Shown: positions 17,548 through 28,521 of the stretch, piece after piece
How positions within the stretch are numbered: position 1 is the stretch's first letter
Layout of the letters: every line of letters begins with the position of its first letter
Assembly (NCBI GenBank): GCA_016214175.1
Contig: JACRPB010000177.1
Span: 1-39,090, forward strand
Direction: 5' to 3'
DNA length: 39,090 nt
Source: Rhodocyclales bacterium
Lineage (GTDB): Bacteria; Pseudomonadota; Gammaproteobacteria; Burkholderiales; Rhodocyclaceae
Position numbers and translations under genes: made by a program
Notes under the pieces: generated by a model
Database searches by the model: none
What the model saw: the letters and a program-made list of their open reading frames with translations, nothing else
What the model was told of the DNA's origin: nothing

Positions 17548-18204
17548 ATGCAACCCCTGCTCAAACTGTCGGCGCTGATCGACGCCCTGAACGAACGCGT
17601 CGGTCGCTCGGTGATCTGGCTCGTGCTCGCCGCGGTGGTCATCAGCGCCATCAACGCGATGGTGCGCAAGGCATTCGACACGAGTTCGAACGCCTTTCTG
17701 GAAATCCAGTGGTACCTGTTCGCCGGCATTTTCCTGCTCGGTTCCGGCTACACCATGCTGCGCCAGGGTCACGTCAAGATCGACGTCGTCCTTGGCCATT
17801 TCTCGAAGCGCACCCAGATCAAGGTCGATATCTTCGGCATCCTGTTCTTCCTGATGCCCTTCGTCTACTCGGTGATCAGCCAGGTCTGGCCGCTGGTCGT
17901 GAATGCCTACGTGCACAACGAGATGTCGGAAAACGCCGGCGGCCTGCCGCGCTGGCCGGTCTATGCGCTGATCCCCGCCGGCTTCGCCCTGCTCGGCCTG
18001 CAAGGAGTGTCCGAGGCGATCAAGCGCCTCGGCTACCTCAAGGGCCTCTGCGCCGATCCGACCCACGCGGTGCAGACCAAGACCGCCGAGGAGGAACTGG
18101 CCGAGGAAATCCGCAAGCACCAGGTCGCTCCCGAGGTGATCGATCGCGTCGAGGACGCGGTGGATATGGTCGACGACAAGAATAAAGAAGGGAGCAACAA
18201 GTGA
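17548..18204 (+). CDS. dctQ: TRAP transporter small permease (DctQ-like)
   Basis: 218 residues, ATG at 17548 behind GGAGGA. Four membrane helices are seen (about 23-43, 55-75, 97-118, 142-162), with the family motifs FLEIQWYLFAGIFLLGSGYTMLRQGHVKIDV. A charged cytoplasmic tail (EELAEEIRKHQVAPEVIDRVEDAVDMVDDK) is longer than usual. It partners the large permease, whose ATG overlaps its stop by four bases (GTGA), and the periplasmic binding protein encoded convergently. The sub-family with this DctQ is the mannitol/chloroaromatic/2-oxoacid type of TRAP system. The substrate is not deducible. Confidence 0.92.
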   Translation: MQPLLKLSALIDALNERVGRSVIWLVLAAVVISAINAMVRKAFDTSSNAFLEIQWYLFAGIFLLGSGYTMLRQGHVKIDVVLGHFSKRTQIKVDIFGILFFLMPFVYSVISQVWPLVVNAYVHNEMSENAGGLPRWPVYALIPAGFALLGLQGVSEAIKRLGYLKGLCADPTHAVQTKTAEEELAEEIRKHQVAPEVIDRVEDAVDMVDDKNKEGSNK

Positions 18205-19900
18205 TCGAATTCCTCCAGTCCAACATGGCGCCGGTGATGTTCTCCGGCCTCATCGTCTTCCTGCTGATGGGCTATTCGGTGGCCTTCTCGCTCGCCGCCT
18301 GCGGCCTCTTCTTCGGTTACCTCGGCGTCCATCTCGGCATGCTGCCGGAATCCCTGCTGTCGGCGCTGCCGCTGCGCATGATCGGCATCCTGAAGAACGA
18401 CACCCTGCTCGCCATTCCCTTCTTCACCTTCATGGGCCTGATCCTGGAGCGCTCGGGCATGGCCGAGGACCTGCTCGATACGATCGGCCAGTTGTTCGGC
18501 CCCATCCGCGGCGGCCTGGCCTATGCGGTGATCCTGGTCGGCGCCATGCTTGCCGCCACCACCGGCGTCGTCGCCGCCTCGGTGATCTCGATGGGCCTGA
18601 TCTCGCTGCCGATCATGCTGCGCTACGGCTACGACCGCCGCATCGCCTGCGGCGTGATCGCCGCATCCGGAACATTGGCGCAGATCATCCCGCCCTCGCT
18701 GGTGCTGATCGTGATCGCCGACCAGCTCGGCCGCAGCGTCGGCGACTGGTCAATCCGACCCTGGTCCCGGCGCTGCCGCTGGAAGCGCGCACCATCCGCG
18801 AGGACGACGGCAGCGCCGGCATGCGTTCGCTGCTGGCCCTGACCGCACTCTCGACCGGCGCCGCGCTCACCTTCGCCAAGACGCGTCCGGCGGAAACGCC
18901 GCTGGACGAAACCATCGTCGTCTCGATGTGCGTCGGCGTCGGCGTCGCCTTTGCGTTGGCGGTGGCCAACCGCTCGTTCAAGCTGAAGCTGCTGTCGCGC
19001 ATCGCCGAGCGCGTCACCTTCGTCCTCATCCCGCCGCTGGCGCTGATTTTCCTGGTGCTGGGCACCATCTTCCTCGGCATCGCGACGCCGACCGAGGGCG
19101 GCGCCATGGGCGCCATGGGCGCCCTGATCATGGCCGTCAGCCGCGGCCGTCTGAGCCAGAAGCTGATGAAGCAGGCGATGGAGGCGACCATGAAGCTTTC
19201 CAGCTTCGTGCTTTTCATCCTGCTCGGCGCCACCGTGTTCAGCCTGAGCTTCCAGGCCGTCGACGGCCAGAAATGGGTCGAGCACCTGCTGACCGGCCTG
19301 CCCGGCGGCCAGCTCGGCTTCCTGATCGTGGTCAACCTGCTGGTGTTCTTCCTCGCCTTCTTCCTCGACTTTTTCGAACTCGCCTTCATCGTCGTGCCGC
19401 TGATCGGGCCGGTCGCCGACAAGCTGGGCATCGATCTGGTCTGGTTCGGCGTCGTGCTGGCGGTCAACATGCAGACCTCGTTCATGCACCCGCCCTTCGG
19501 CTTCGCGCTGTTCTACCTGCGCAGCGTGGCGCCGCACGAGGAGTACGAGGACCGCCTGACCAAAAAGAGAATCGCCCCCATCACCACCGGCCAGATCTAC
19601 TGGGGCGCCGTGCCCTTCGTCATCATCCAGGTCATCATGATCGGCCTGGTCATCGCCTTCCCGGCCATGGTCACCGGCGGCCTCGACAAGGAGACGAAGG
19701 TCGATCTCGATCAGATCCAGCTTGAGGCGGAACCGGGCGGCTACGGGGCGCAGCAGGAAGACGCCCCCAAGGAGGGCGGCGGGGCCGCCGCCGAAGCCGC
19801 AAGAGAACCTGCCGGAGAAGCCGCAAAGCCGAAGGAAGACGAAGATCCGTCGGCGGCGTTGATGCGCGAAATGGCCGAGGAGTCGAAGAAGAAGAAATAG
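18201..19900 (+). pseudogene. dctM: TRAP transporter large permease (DctM-like), interrupted by a deletion/frameshift
   Basis: The first frame (GTG at 18201, MIEFLQSNMAPVMFSGLIVF) holds the N-terminal DctM helices up to ADQLGRSVGD near 18749. It then leaves frame and ends at 18842. The true continuation lies in another frame, visible as VNPTLVPALPLEARTI and then MRSLLALTALSTG, through to 19900. Homologues have a 'MY.GALIPG....GLY' membrane segment between these points, so roughly 80-100 bases are missing, with loss of frame. The later part has the expected motifs (FLGIATPTEGGAMGAMGAL, MQTSFMHPPFGFALFYLR). The C-terminus carries an unusual 60-residue Ala/Glu/Lys-rich tail ending SKKKK. Either the permease is dead or the sequence has a local error; both flanks look well conserved. 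Confidence 0.88.
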
Positions 19901-19921
19901 CCGGCCCGAAGGGCAGGCGCA

Positions 19922-19954
19922 AAAAAACCCGCGGCGACGAACCGCGGGTTTTTT
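19922..19954. terminator. Bidirectional rho-independent terminator between dctM and dctP
   Basis: AAAAAACCCGCGG, loop CGACGAA, then CCGCGGGTTTTTT: a 13-bp perfect stem with an A-run on one side and a T-run on the other. It serves both convergent genes. Confidence 0.93.
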
Positions 19955-19970
19955 CTTTCAGTGCGCAGGC

Positions 19971-21050
19971 TTAGAGCTTCTGTCCCTGCATGAAGCTGTC
20001 GAAACCCATTTCGGCGAAGCGGAACCACTGGTTCTGCTCGCGGCGGAAGTCGGAATAATCCGCGTAGATCTTTTTCCAGGCCGGGTTCTTGGTCGAGAGA
20101 TCGGCGTAAAGATCCTGGGACGCCTTGAAGGCCGCTTCCATTACGTCCTTCGGCATGCGCTGCAGCTTGACGCCGGCACCGACGAGTTCCTTCAATGCCT
20201 TCGGATTCTTGGCATCGTACTTGGCCTGCATGTCGCTGTGGGCCGTCGCCGCGGCGCATTCGACGATGGCCTTGTGCTCGGTCGACAAGGACGCCCAGGC
20301 CTTGCTGTTGATGTACAGCTCCAGTTCCGGGCCGCCTTCCCACCAGGCCGGATAGACGTAGTTCTTCGCCACCTTGTAGAAGCCGAGCTTCTGGTCGTCG
20401 TAGGGGCCGACCCATTCCGTGGCGTCGATGGTGCCTTTCTCCAGGGCCTGATAGATCTCGCCGCCGGGAATGTTCTGCGGCACGCCGCCGATGGCCGACA
20501 GCACTTTGCCGCCGAAGCCGCCGATGCGCATCTTCATGCCCTTGATGTCCTTCAGCGACTTGACTTCCTTGCGGTACCAGCCGCCCATCTGCGCGCCGGT
20601 GTTGCCCATCGGCATGTTGACGATGTTGAAGTTGGCGTAGAACTCGCGGAACAGCTTGAGGCCGTTGCCTTCGTACATCCACGCCGTCATCTGGCGCGAA
20701 TTGAGGCCGAAGGGAATCGCGCAGTTGAGGGCGAAGGTGTCGTCCTTGCCGAAAAAGTAATAGGGAGCGGTATGGGCGCACTCGACGTTGCCCTGCTGCA
20801 CGCCATCCACGACACCGAAGGGCGGCATCAGCTCGCCGCCGGCATGCACCGAAATCTCGAACTTGCCACCCGACATTTCCTTGACCTTCCTGGAAAACAC
20901 GTCGGCCGCACCGAAGATGGTGTCGAGGGCCTTCGGGAAGCTCGAAGCCAGGCGCCAGCGGATGGCTTGCTGCGCGTGCACCGCCGGCGCGACGCCGGCT
21001 GCCAGGATGCCGGCCATGCCGGCGTTCTTGAGGAATTTGCGACGTTCCAT
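19971..21050 (-). CDS. dctP: TRAP transporter periplasmic solute-binding protein (DctP/TakP type)
   Basis: 359 residues. It starts MERRKFLKNAGMAGILAAGV, a twin-arginine-like leader ending near AVHAQ. The mature DctP fold shows RWRLASSFPKALDTIFGAADVFSRKV, the ligand-binding central motif MKMRIGGFGGKVLSAIGGVPQNIPGGEIYQALEKGTIDATEWVGPYDD and the EGGPELELYINSKAW segment, typical of the TakP group that binds 2-oxo acids or related carboxylates. It is convergent with dctQM, with its own promoter presumably in the 133-base gap to pmbA. Substrate unknown. Confidence 0.93.
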   Translation of the reverse strand: MERRKFLKNAGMAGILAAGVAPAVHAQQAIRWRLASSFPKALDTIFGAADVFSRKVKEMSGGKFEISVHAGGELMPPFGVVDGVQQGNVECAHTAPYYFFGKDDTFALNCAIPFGLNSRQMTAWMYEGNGLKLFREFYANFNIVNMPMGNTGAQMGGWYRKEVKSLKDIKGMKMRIGGFGGKVLSAIGGVPQNIPGGEIYQALEKGTIDATEWVGPYDDQKLGFYKVAKNYVYPAWWEGGPELELYINSKAWASLSTEHKAIVECAAATAHSDMQAKYDAKNPKALKELVGAGVKLQRMPKDVMEAAFKASQDLYADLSTKNPAWKKIYADYSDFRREQNQWFRFAEMGFDSFMQGQKL

Positions 21051-21183
21051 ATTGTCTTCTCCTGATGTTGGCGACCGGGCGCCGCCAGTTGGATTACGAA
21101 CGCCCCTTATGCTCGGGGGGTGCCGGGCATACTACACCAAGCGAATCGGGCAACGGCGTTGCGGTAAACCGCAATGGGAGAGG

Positions 21184-22524
21184 CTAGTTTCCTGCCACCG
21201 TCATGCGCTCGATCAGGATCGAGCCGACCTGCTTCGCGCCGCGCACGACGACGTCGTTGCCGATGGCGACGATGCCGCGGAACATGTCGCGCAGATTGCC
21301 GGCGACGGTGATCTCCTGCACCGGGTAGGCGATCTCGCCGCCCTCGACCCAATAGCCGGCGGCGCCGCGCGAATAGTCGCCGGTGACGTAGTTGATGCCG
21401 TGGCCGAGCAATTCGGTGACGAGCAGGCCCGTGCCCATTTCCTTCAGCAGGCCGCGAAAATCGAGGGCGCCCGGCGCGACGATCAGATTGTGGCTGCCGC
21501 CGGCGTTGCCGGTGGTTTCCATGCCGAGCTTGCGCGCGGTATAGGTGGACAGGAAATAGCCCTGCAGCACGCCGCCGTCGATCACGCAGCGATCCCGCGT
21601 CGCCACGCCGTCGTCGTCGAAGGGGCTCGACCCGAGGCCCTTCTTCAGATGCGCGAGCTCGTCGATGCGGACGCAGGACGGAAATACCGGCTTGCCGAGC
21701 GAATCGACGAGGAAGCTCGACTTGCGGTAGAGCGAGCCGCCGGAGACGGCATGGACGAAGCTGGCGATCAGGCCGGCCGCCAGCGGCGCTTCGAGCAGGA
21801 TCGGCACCTCGCGCGTCTTCAGCTTGCGCGCCTTGAGGCGCGACAGCGCGCGCCGCGCCGCGTAGTCGCCGATGGCCTCGGCCGAGGCCAGGTCGGCCGG
21901 ATCGCGATGGCCCGAATACCAGTCGTCGCGCTGCATGTGGTCGCCCTTGCCGACGATGGGCGCACAGGACAGGTAGTGGCGCGTCGTGGCATAGCCGCCC
22001 ATGAAGCCGAGGCTGTTGGCCGAGGCGAACTGCGATTGCTGGGCCGACACGCTGGCGCCTTCGGTATTGGTCACCAGCGGACTGACGGCGAAGGCCGCCT
22101 GCTCGCACCGGCGCGCCAAGTCGATGGCCTCCTCCACCGGCAGGTGCCAGGGATGGAAGAGATCGAGATCCGGCGTCTCGCGCGCCAGCAACTGCGCATC
22201 GGGCAGTCCGGCGGCGCTGTCCTCGGCGGTGAAGCGGGCGATCGACAGCGCAGCTTCGACGGTGGCGCGCAAGGCGTCGAGGGAAAAGTCCGAAGTCGAG
22301 GCGTGGCCGCGGCGCTGGCCGAGATAGACGGTGACGCCGATGCCCTTGTCGCGGTTGTACTCGATGGTCTCGACTTCGCCTCGGCGCACGGTCACCGACT
22401 GCCCCAGCCCCTCGGAGACGTCCGTTTCGCACGCGCTGGCGCCCAGCTTGCGCGCATGGTCGATCACCGCCTGGGCGAGTTCGCGCAAGCGCTCCTGGGT
22501 ATAGCTGAATTCGTGGCCGGACAT
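21184..22524 (-). CDS. pmbA: TldD/PmbA family metalloprotease regulator subunit PmbA (TldE)
   Basis: 446 residues. With TldD it forms a heteromeric protease that processes modified peptides and antitoxins in the cytoplasm. Family marks: N-terminal ETDVSEGLGQSVTVRRGEVETIEYNRDKGIGVTVYLGQRRGHASTSD (quoted in parts: VRRGEVETIE, GIGVTVYLG), central SPFDDDGVATRDR and C-terminal GTGLLVTELLGHGINYVTGDYSRGAAGYWVEGG. PmbA lacks the HExxxH site of TldD, and indeed none is seen. Length matches E. coli (450). It is divergent from darP, as in many Beta- and Gammaproteobacteria. Confidence 0.96.
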   Translation of the reverse strand: MSGHEFSYTQERLRELAQAVIDHARKLGASACETDVSEGLGQSVTVRRGEVETIEYNRDKGIGVTVYLGQRRGHASTSDFSLDALRATVEAALSIARFTAEDSAAGLPDAQLLARETPDLDLFHPWHLPVEEAIDLARRCEQAAFAVSPLVTNTEGASVSAQQSQFASANSLGFMGGYATTRHYLSCAPIVGKGDHMQRDDWYSGHRDPADLASAEAIGDYAARRALSRLKARKLKTREVPILLEAPLAAGLIASFVHAVSGGSLYRKSSFLVDSLGKPVFPSCVRIDELAHLKKGLGSSPFDDDGVATRDRCVIDGGVLQGYFLSTYTARKLGMETTGNAGGSHNLIVAPGALDFRGLLKEMGTGLLVTELLGHGINYVTGDYSRGAAGYWVEGGEIAYPVQEITVAGNLRDMFRGIVAIGNDVVVRGAKQVGSILIERMTVAGN

Positions 22525-22562
22525 GGGGAAGGGAGGGGAAAGCGAAGGCTATAATCATACCC

Positions 22563-23084
22563 GTGGAAACCTACGATCAGCCCAGCAAGTCGCAGAAGAA
22601 GCGCGAAATGACAGCCTTGCAGGACCTGGGCGCGGAACTCGTCGCCCTCGGCCGCGAGTCCCTGGCGAAGGTCGCCTTGCCCGAAGATCTGCTGGACGCC
22701 GTGCGCGACTACCAGCGCTTCACGCAACACGAAGCGCGGCGGCGCCAGTTGCAGTACATCGGCCGCCTCATGCGCGACGTCGATGCGGCGCCGATACGCG
22801 CCGCGCTGGATGCGATCAACGGCGTTTCCGCCGCCGCCACGGCGCGCCAGCACGCGCTGGAACGTCTGCGCACGCGGCTGCTCGAAGACGAAAGCGTGCT
22901 CGGCGAAATCGCCAGCGCGCATCCGCGCGCCGACTTGCAGCGGCTGCGCCAGTTGCGGCGCAATGCGCTGAAGGAACAGGAACTGACCAAGCCGCCGCGC
23001 GCCTACCGCGAACTGTTCCGCGTGCTGCGCGGCCTTGAGGAAAATCGCCATGACCCAGATGACGCTGGAACTGCCGACGACTGA
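22563..23084 (+). CDS. darP: Ribosome biogenesis factor DarP (YjgA, DUF615)
   Basis: 173 residues from a GTG at 22563. The start is chosen because the family's conserved PSKSQKKREMTALQDLGAELV lies immediately downstream. Further DUF615 marks: RRRQLQYIGRLMRDVD and HPRADLQRLRQLRRNALKEQ. It acts in late assembly of the 50S subunit. It is divergent from pmbA and overlaps the start of mog by 35 bases. Confidence 0.94.
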   Translation: METYDQPSKSQKKREMTALQDLGAELVALGRESLAKVALPEDLLDAVRDYQRFTQHEARRRQLQYIGRLMRDVDAAPIRAALDAINGVSAAATARQHALERLRTRLLEDESVLGEIASAHPRADLQRLRQLRRNALKEQELTKPPRAYRELFRVLRGLEENRHDPDDAGTADD

Positions 23085-23679
23085 AGCCCTGATCGTCGGA
23101 CTGGTTTCGATTTCCGACCGCGCCGCGGCCGGCACCTACGCCGACCAGGGCATCCCGGCCCTGCGCGACTGGCTCGGCGCCGCCTTGACCAGCCCCTGGC
23201 GCGCCGAGGAACGGCTGATTCCCGACGAGCGGCCGGTCATCGAACGCACCCTGATCGAGCTGTGCGATACGGTCGGCTGCCATCTCGTCCTCACCACCGG
23301 CGTCACCGGGCCGGCGCCGCGCGTCGTCACGCCGGAGGCGACCCTGGCCGTGGCGCCGAAGCTGATGCCCGGCTTCGGCGAGCAGATGCGGCAGATTTCG
23401 CTGCACTTCGTGCCCACCGCCATCCTCTCGCGCCAGGTCGGTGCGATCCGCGAAACAGCGCGCGGCAACACGCTGATCGTCAATCTGCCGGGACAGCCGA
23501 AGTCGATCCGCGAAACCCTCGAAGGCGTCAAGGACGGCGCCGGCAAGACCCTCGTTCCCGGCATCTTCGCCGCCGTGCCCTATTGCATCGAACTGATCGG
23601 CGGGCCGCTCGTCGCGACCGACGCCGCCGTGGTCAAGGCCTTTCGCCCGAAGTCGGCCAAGCCCCTGAATTTGGCTTAG
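23050..23679 (+). CDS. mog: Molybdopterin adenylyltransferase
   Basis: 209 residues from ATG 23050, with GAGG 11 bases upstream. It adenylates molybdopterin before molybdenum insertion. MoCF-fold motifs: GLVSISDRAAAGTYADQGIP, then LVLTTGVTGPAPRVVTPEAT (GGTG-like loop written here as TTGVTG), and NTLIVNLPGQPKSIRETL. The common mog sequence 'GGTG' varies as TGVTG, but the family assignment is secure. It overlaps darP, so the two are translated from one message. Confidence 0.93.
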   Translation: MTQMTLELPTTEALIVGLVSISDRAAAGTYADQGIPALRDWLGAALTSPWRAEERLIPDERPVIERTLIELCDTVGCHLVLTTGVTGPAPRVVTPEATLAVAPKLMPGFGEQMRQISLHFVPTAILSRQVGAIRETARGNTLIVNLPGQPKSIRETLEGVKDGAGKTLVPGIFAAVPYCIELIGGPLVATDAAVVKAFRPKSAKPLNLA

Positions 23680-23725
23680 AATTCCGGCGTCCTAACCCGT
23701 AGCGGCCCAGCCGGCGACGACCACC

Positions 23726-25168
23726 ATGCCCGAGCAGGACAACGTAATCGCCACCGACCAGCTCCAAATAGGCATCTACGTCTATCTCGACGTCGGCTGG
23801 ATGCATCACCCCTTCAGCTTCAACAATTTCAAGATCAAGTCCGAAAGCCAGCTCGAAGCCATCAAGAGTCTCGGGCTGAAGAAGGTGCGCTGGGATCCCG
23901 AGCGCAGCGACCTCAAGCCGCTGGCGGCGAAGCCCGCGCACGCCAAGCCGCAGGCGACGGCCGCGCACGCGACGCCGCAAGCGCAGGCGCTGGCCGCGAC
24001 CGAGGAAACGCTGGCGGCGACAACGGAGCACGCCGCGGCGATGCCGGCGGAACACGCGGAAGCGGACGCGGCCGCGCACACGGGCGAGACGCTGCCGACG
24101 GCGGCGCTAGCGGCAGCCGCGGCCGCCGAAACGGCCGCCGCGCACGAGGCCGCGGTGGCGGCGAAGAAACAGCGCGTCGAGCGCCTCAACGTCCAGCGCC
24201 AGCAGATCGCCCAGGTGCAGTTGGCCTTCGCCGGCACGGCGGCGACCATCCGCGCCATCAGCAAGAACATCTTCTCCCAGCCCAAGGAAACCGTACGCCA
24301 GAGCGAAACCCTGGTGCGCAAGATGGTGGACGAACTGCTCGCCGCCCCGGAAGTCGCGATCCAGGTCATGAGCGAGAAGCCGGGCGGCGAAGACATCTAC
24401 CTGCATTCGCTGAACGTGTCGGTGCTGGCGATGATGATCGGCCGCGAACTCAAGCTCTCCGGCGACGAGGTCGGCCTGCTCGGCATGGGCTGCCTCTTCC
24501 ACGACATCGGCATGGCCGAGATTCCGACCAAGATCCTGGTCAAGACCGATCCGCTGACCAAGGCCGAACGCGACTTTCTCGAAATGCACTGCGCCTACGG
24601 CGTCGATATCGCCAAGCGCGTCGGCCTGCCGGCGGCGGTGCAGTCGATCATCTACCGCCATCACGAACTGCAGGACGGCAGCGGCTATCCGCTGCGCCTG
24701 AAGGGCGAGGCGATCGACCTCCTCTCGCGCATCGTCTCCATCGCCGAGCACTACGACGAACTGTGCAACCCGGTCAACCTGGCCGTCGCGCTGACGCCGC
24801 ACGAAGCCCTGTCGCAGATGTTCGCGCAGCAGCGCGCGAAGTTCGACCCGCGCCTGCTGCAAGTCTTCATCCGCTGCCTCGGCGTGTTTCCGCCGGGAAC
24901 CGTGGTGCGCCTCAACAACGACGTCGTCGGCCTCGTCATTTCGATCAATGCCGCCAAGCCGCTCAAGCCCAGCGTCATCATCTACGACGAGGACGTGCCG
25001 AAGAACGAAGCCATCATCGTCGACCTCGACGCCGAGCCCGACATCAACATCAGCCAGGCGATCCGCCCGGCGCAACTGCCCAAGGCCATCTACGAGTACC
25101 TGAGTCCGCGCAAGCGCATCAGCTACTACTTCGATCCGGACGCCGGCAAGCAGGCGAAACCCGCTTGA
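23726..25168 (+). CDS. HD-GYP domain cyclic di-GMP phosphodiesterase with DUF3391
   Basis: 480 residues. N-terminal DUF3391 (about 7-65, [22 protein letters not shown]). An unusual Ala/Glu/His-rich low-complexity linker follows (about 66-145). The HD-GYP domain (about 205-360) has HD at 259-260 in [11 protein letters not shown] and the extended motif [11 protein letters not shown]. The C-terminal part (about 375-480, [21 protein letters not shown]) is the usual beta-rich tail. It should hydrolyse c-di-GMP to GMP in the cytoplasm. The hybrid kinase gene starts 8 bases later, so both probably act in one pathway. Confidence 0.95.
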   Translation: MPEQDNVIATDQLQIGIYVYLDVGWMHHPFSFNNFKIKSESQLEAIKSLGLKKVRWDPERSDLKPLAAKPAHAKPQATAAHATPQAQALAATEETLAATTEHAAAMPAEHAEADAAAHTGETLPTAALAAAAAAETAAAHEAAVAAKKQRVERLNVQRQQIAQVQLAFAGTAATIRAISKNIFSQPKETVRQSETLVRKMVDELLAAPEVAIQVMSEKPGGEDIYLHSLNVSVLAMMIGRELKLSGDEVGLLGMGCLFHDIGMAEIPTKILVKTDPLTKAERDFLEMHCAYGVDIAKRVGLPAAVQSIIYRHHELQDGSGYPLRLKGEAIDLLSRIVSIAEHYDELCNPVNLAVALTPHEALSQMFAQQRAKFDPRLLQVFIRCLGVFPPGTVVRLNNDVVGLVISINAAKPLKPSVIIYDEDVPKNEAIIVDLDAEPDINISQAIRPAQLPKAIYEYLSPRKRISYYFDPDAGKQAKPA

Positions 25169-25176
25169 GCACCGCC

Positions 25177-27573
<2,397 letters not shown>

Positions 27574-27678
27574 CGCCGATTGCGCGGCCGGCGCCGCAAG
27601 TTCGCGCGGCGCCGCGGCGCCAACTGCGGCGCGGCTTCCATTTCCTTTAGAATATTCGTTCGAATTTAAGGACTTCCC

Positions 27679-28473
27679 TTGCGCCAATACCTCGACCTGA
27701 TGCGTCACGTGCTCGAGCACGGACACGAAAAATCCGATCGCACCGGCACCGGCACGCGCTCGGTGTTCGGTTGGCAGATGCGCTTCGATCTCGCCGCCGG
27801 CTTTCCGGTGCTGACGACGAAGAAGCTGCACCTGCGCTCCATCATCGTCGAGCTGCTGTGGTTCCTGCGCGGCGAGACCAACATCGGCTGGCTCAAGGAA
27901 AACGGCGTGCGTATCTGGGACGAATGGGCCGACGAGAACGGCGACCTCGGCCCGGTGTACGGCCACCAATGGCGCCACTGGCCGGCCGGCGACGGCCGCG
28001 AAGTGGACCAGATCGCCGAATTGATCGAAGGCCTGAAAAGAAATCCGGATTCGCGCCGCCACATCGTCAGCGCCTGGAACCCCGGCGACGTGCCGCAGAT
28101 GAAGCTACCGCCCTGCCATGCGCTGTTCCAGTTCTACGTCGCCGACGGCAAGCTCTCCTGCAAGCTTTACCAGCGCAGCGCCGACATCTTTCTCGGCGTG
28201 CCTTTCAACATCGCCTCCTATGCGCTGCTGACGCTGATGGTGGCCCAGGTCGTCGGCCTGCGCCCCGGCGAATTCGTCCACACCTTCGGCGACGCGCATT
28301 TGTACTCGAACCACCTCGAACAGGCGCGCCTGCAATTGGCGCGGGAGCCGCGGGCGCTGCCGACGATGCGCCTCAACCCGGCGGTGCGCGACATATTCGC
28401 CTTCCGCTACGAGGACTTCAGCCTCGACGGCTACGACCCCCATCCCCATATCGCCGCCCCCGTGGCGGTCTGA
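27679..28473 (+). CDS. thyA: Thymidylate synthase
   Basis: 264 residues, the same length as E. coli ThyA. It starts at a TTG (27679) with AAGGA 7 bases upstream; the N-terminus [26 protein letters not shown] fixes this start. The catalytic cysteine is C146 in [12 protein letters not shown], and the dUMP-binding arginines are in [13 protein letters not shown]. It converts dUMP to dTMP with methylene-THF. The usual folA partner is not downstream; a diguanylate cyclase gene follows instead. The 105-base gap before it is GC-rich then AT-rich (TTTAGAATATTCGTTCGAAT) and may hold its promoter. Confidence 0.97.
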   Translation: MRQYLDLMRHVLEHGHEKSDRTGTGTRSVFGWQMRFDLAAGFPVLTTKKLHLRSIIVELLWFLRGETNIGWLKENGVRIWDEWADENGDLGPVYGHQWRHWPAGDGREVDQIAELIEGLKRNPDSRRHIVSAWNPGDVPQMKLPPCHALFQFYVADGKLSCKLYQRSADIFLGVPFNIASYALLTLMVAQVVGLRPGEFVHTFGDAHLYSNHLEQARLQLAREPRALPTMRLNPAVRDIFAFRYEDFSLDGYDPHPHIAAPVAV

Positions 28474-28521
28474 TTTCTTGCGTTAGACTCGGCCCTTCCC
28501 TTGACCCCGGAGACCCCAGAC

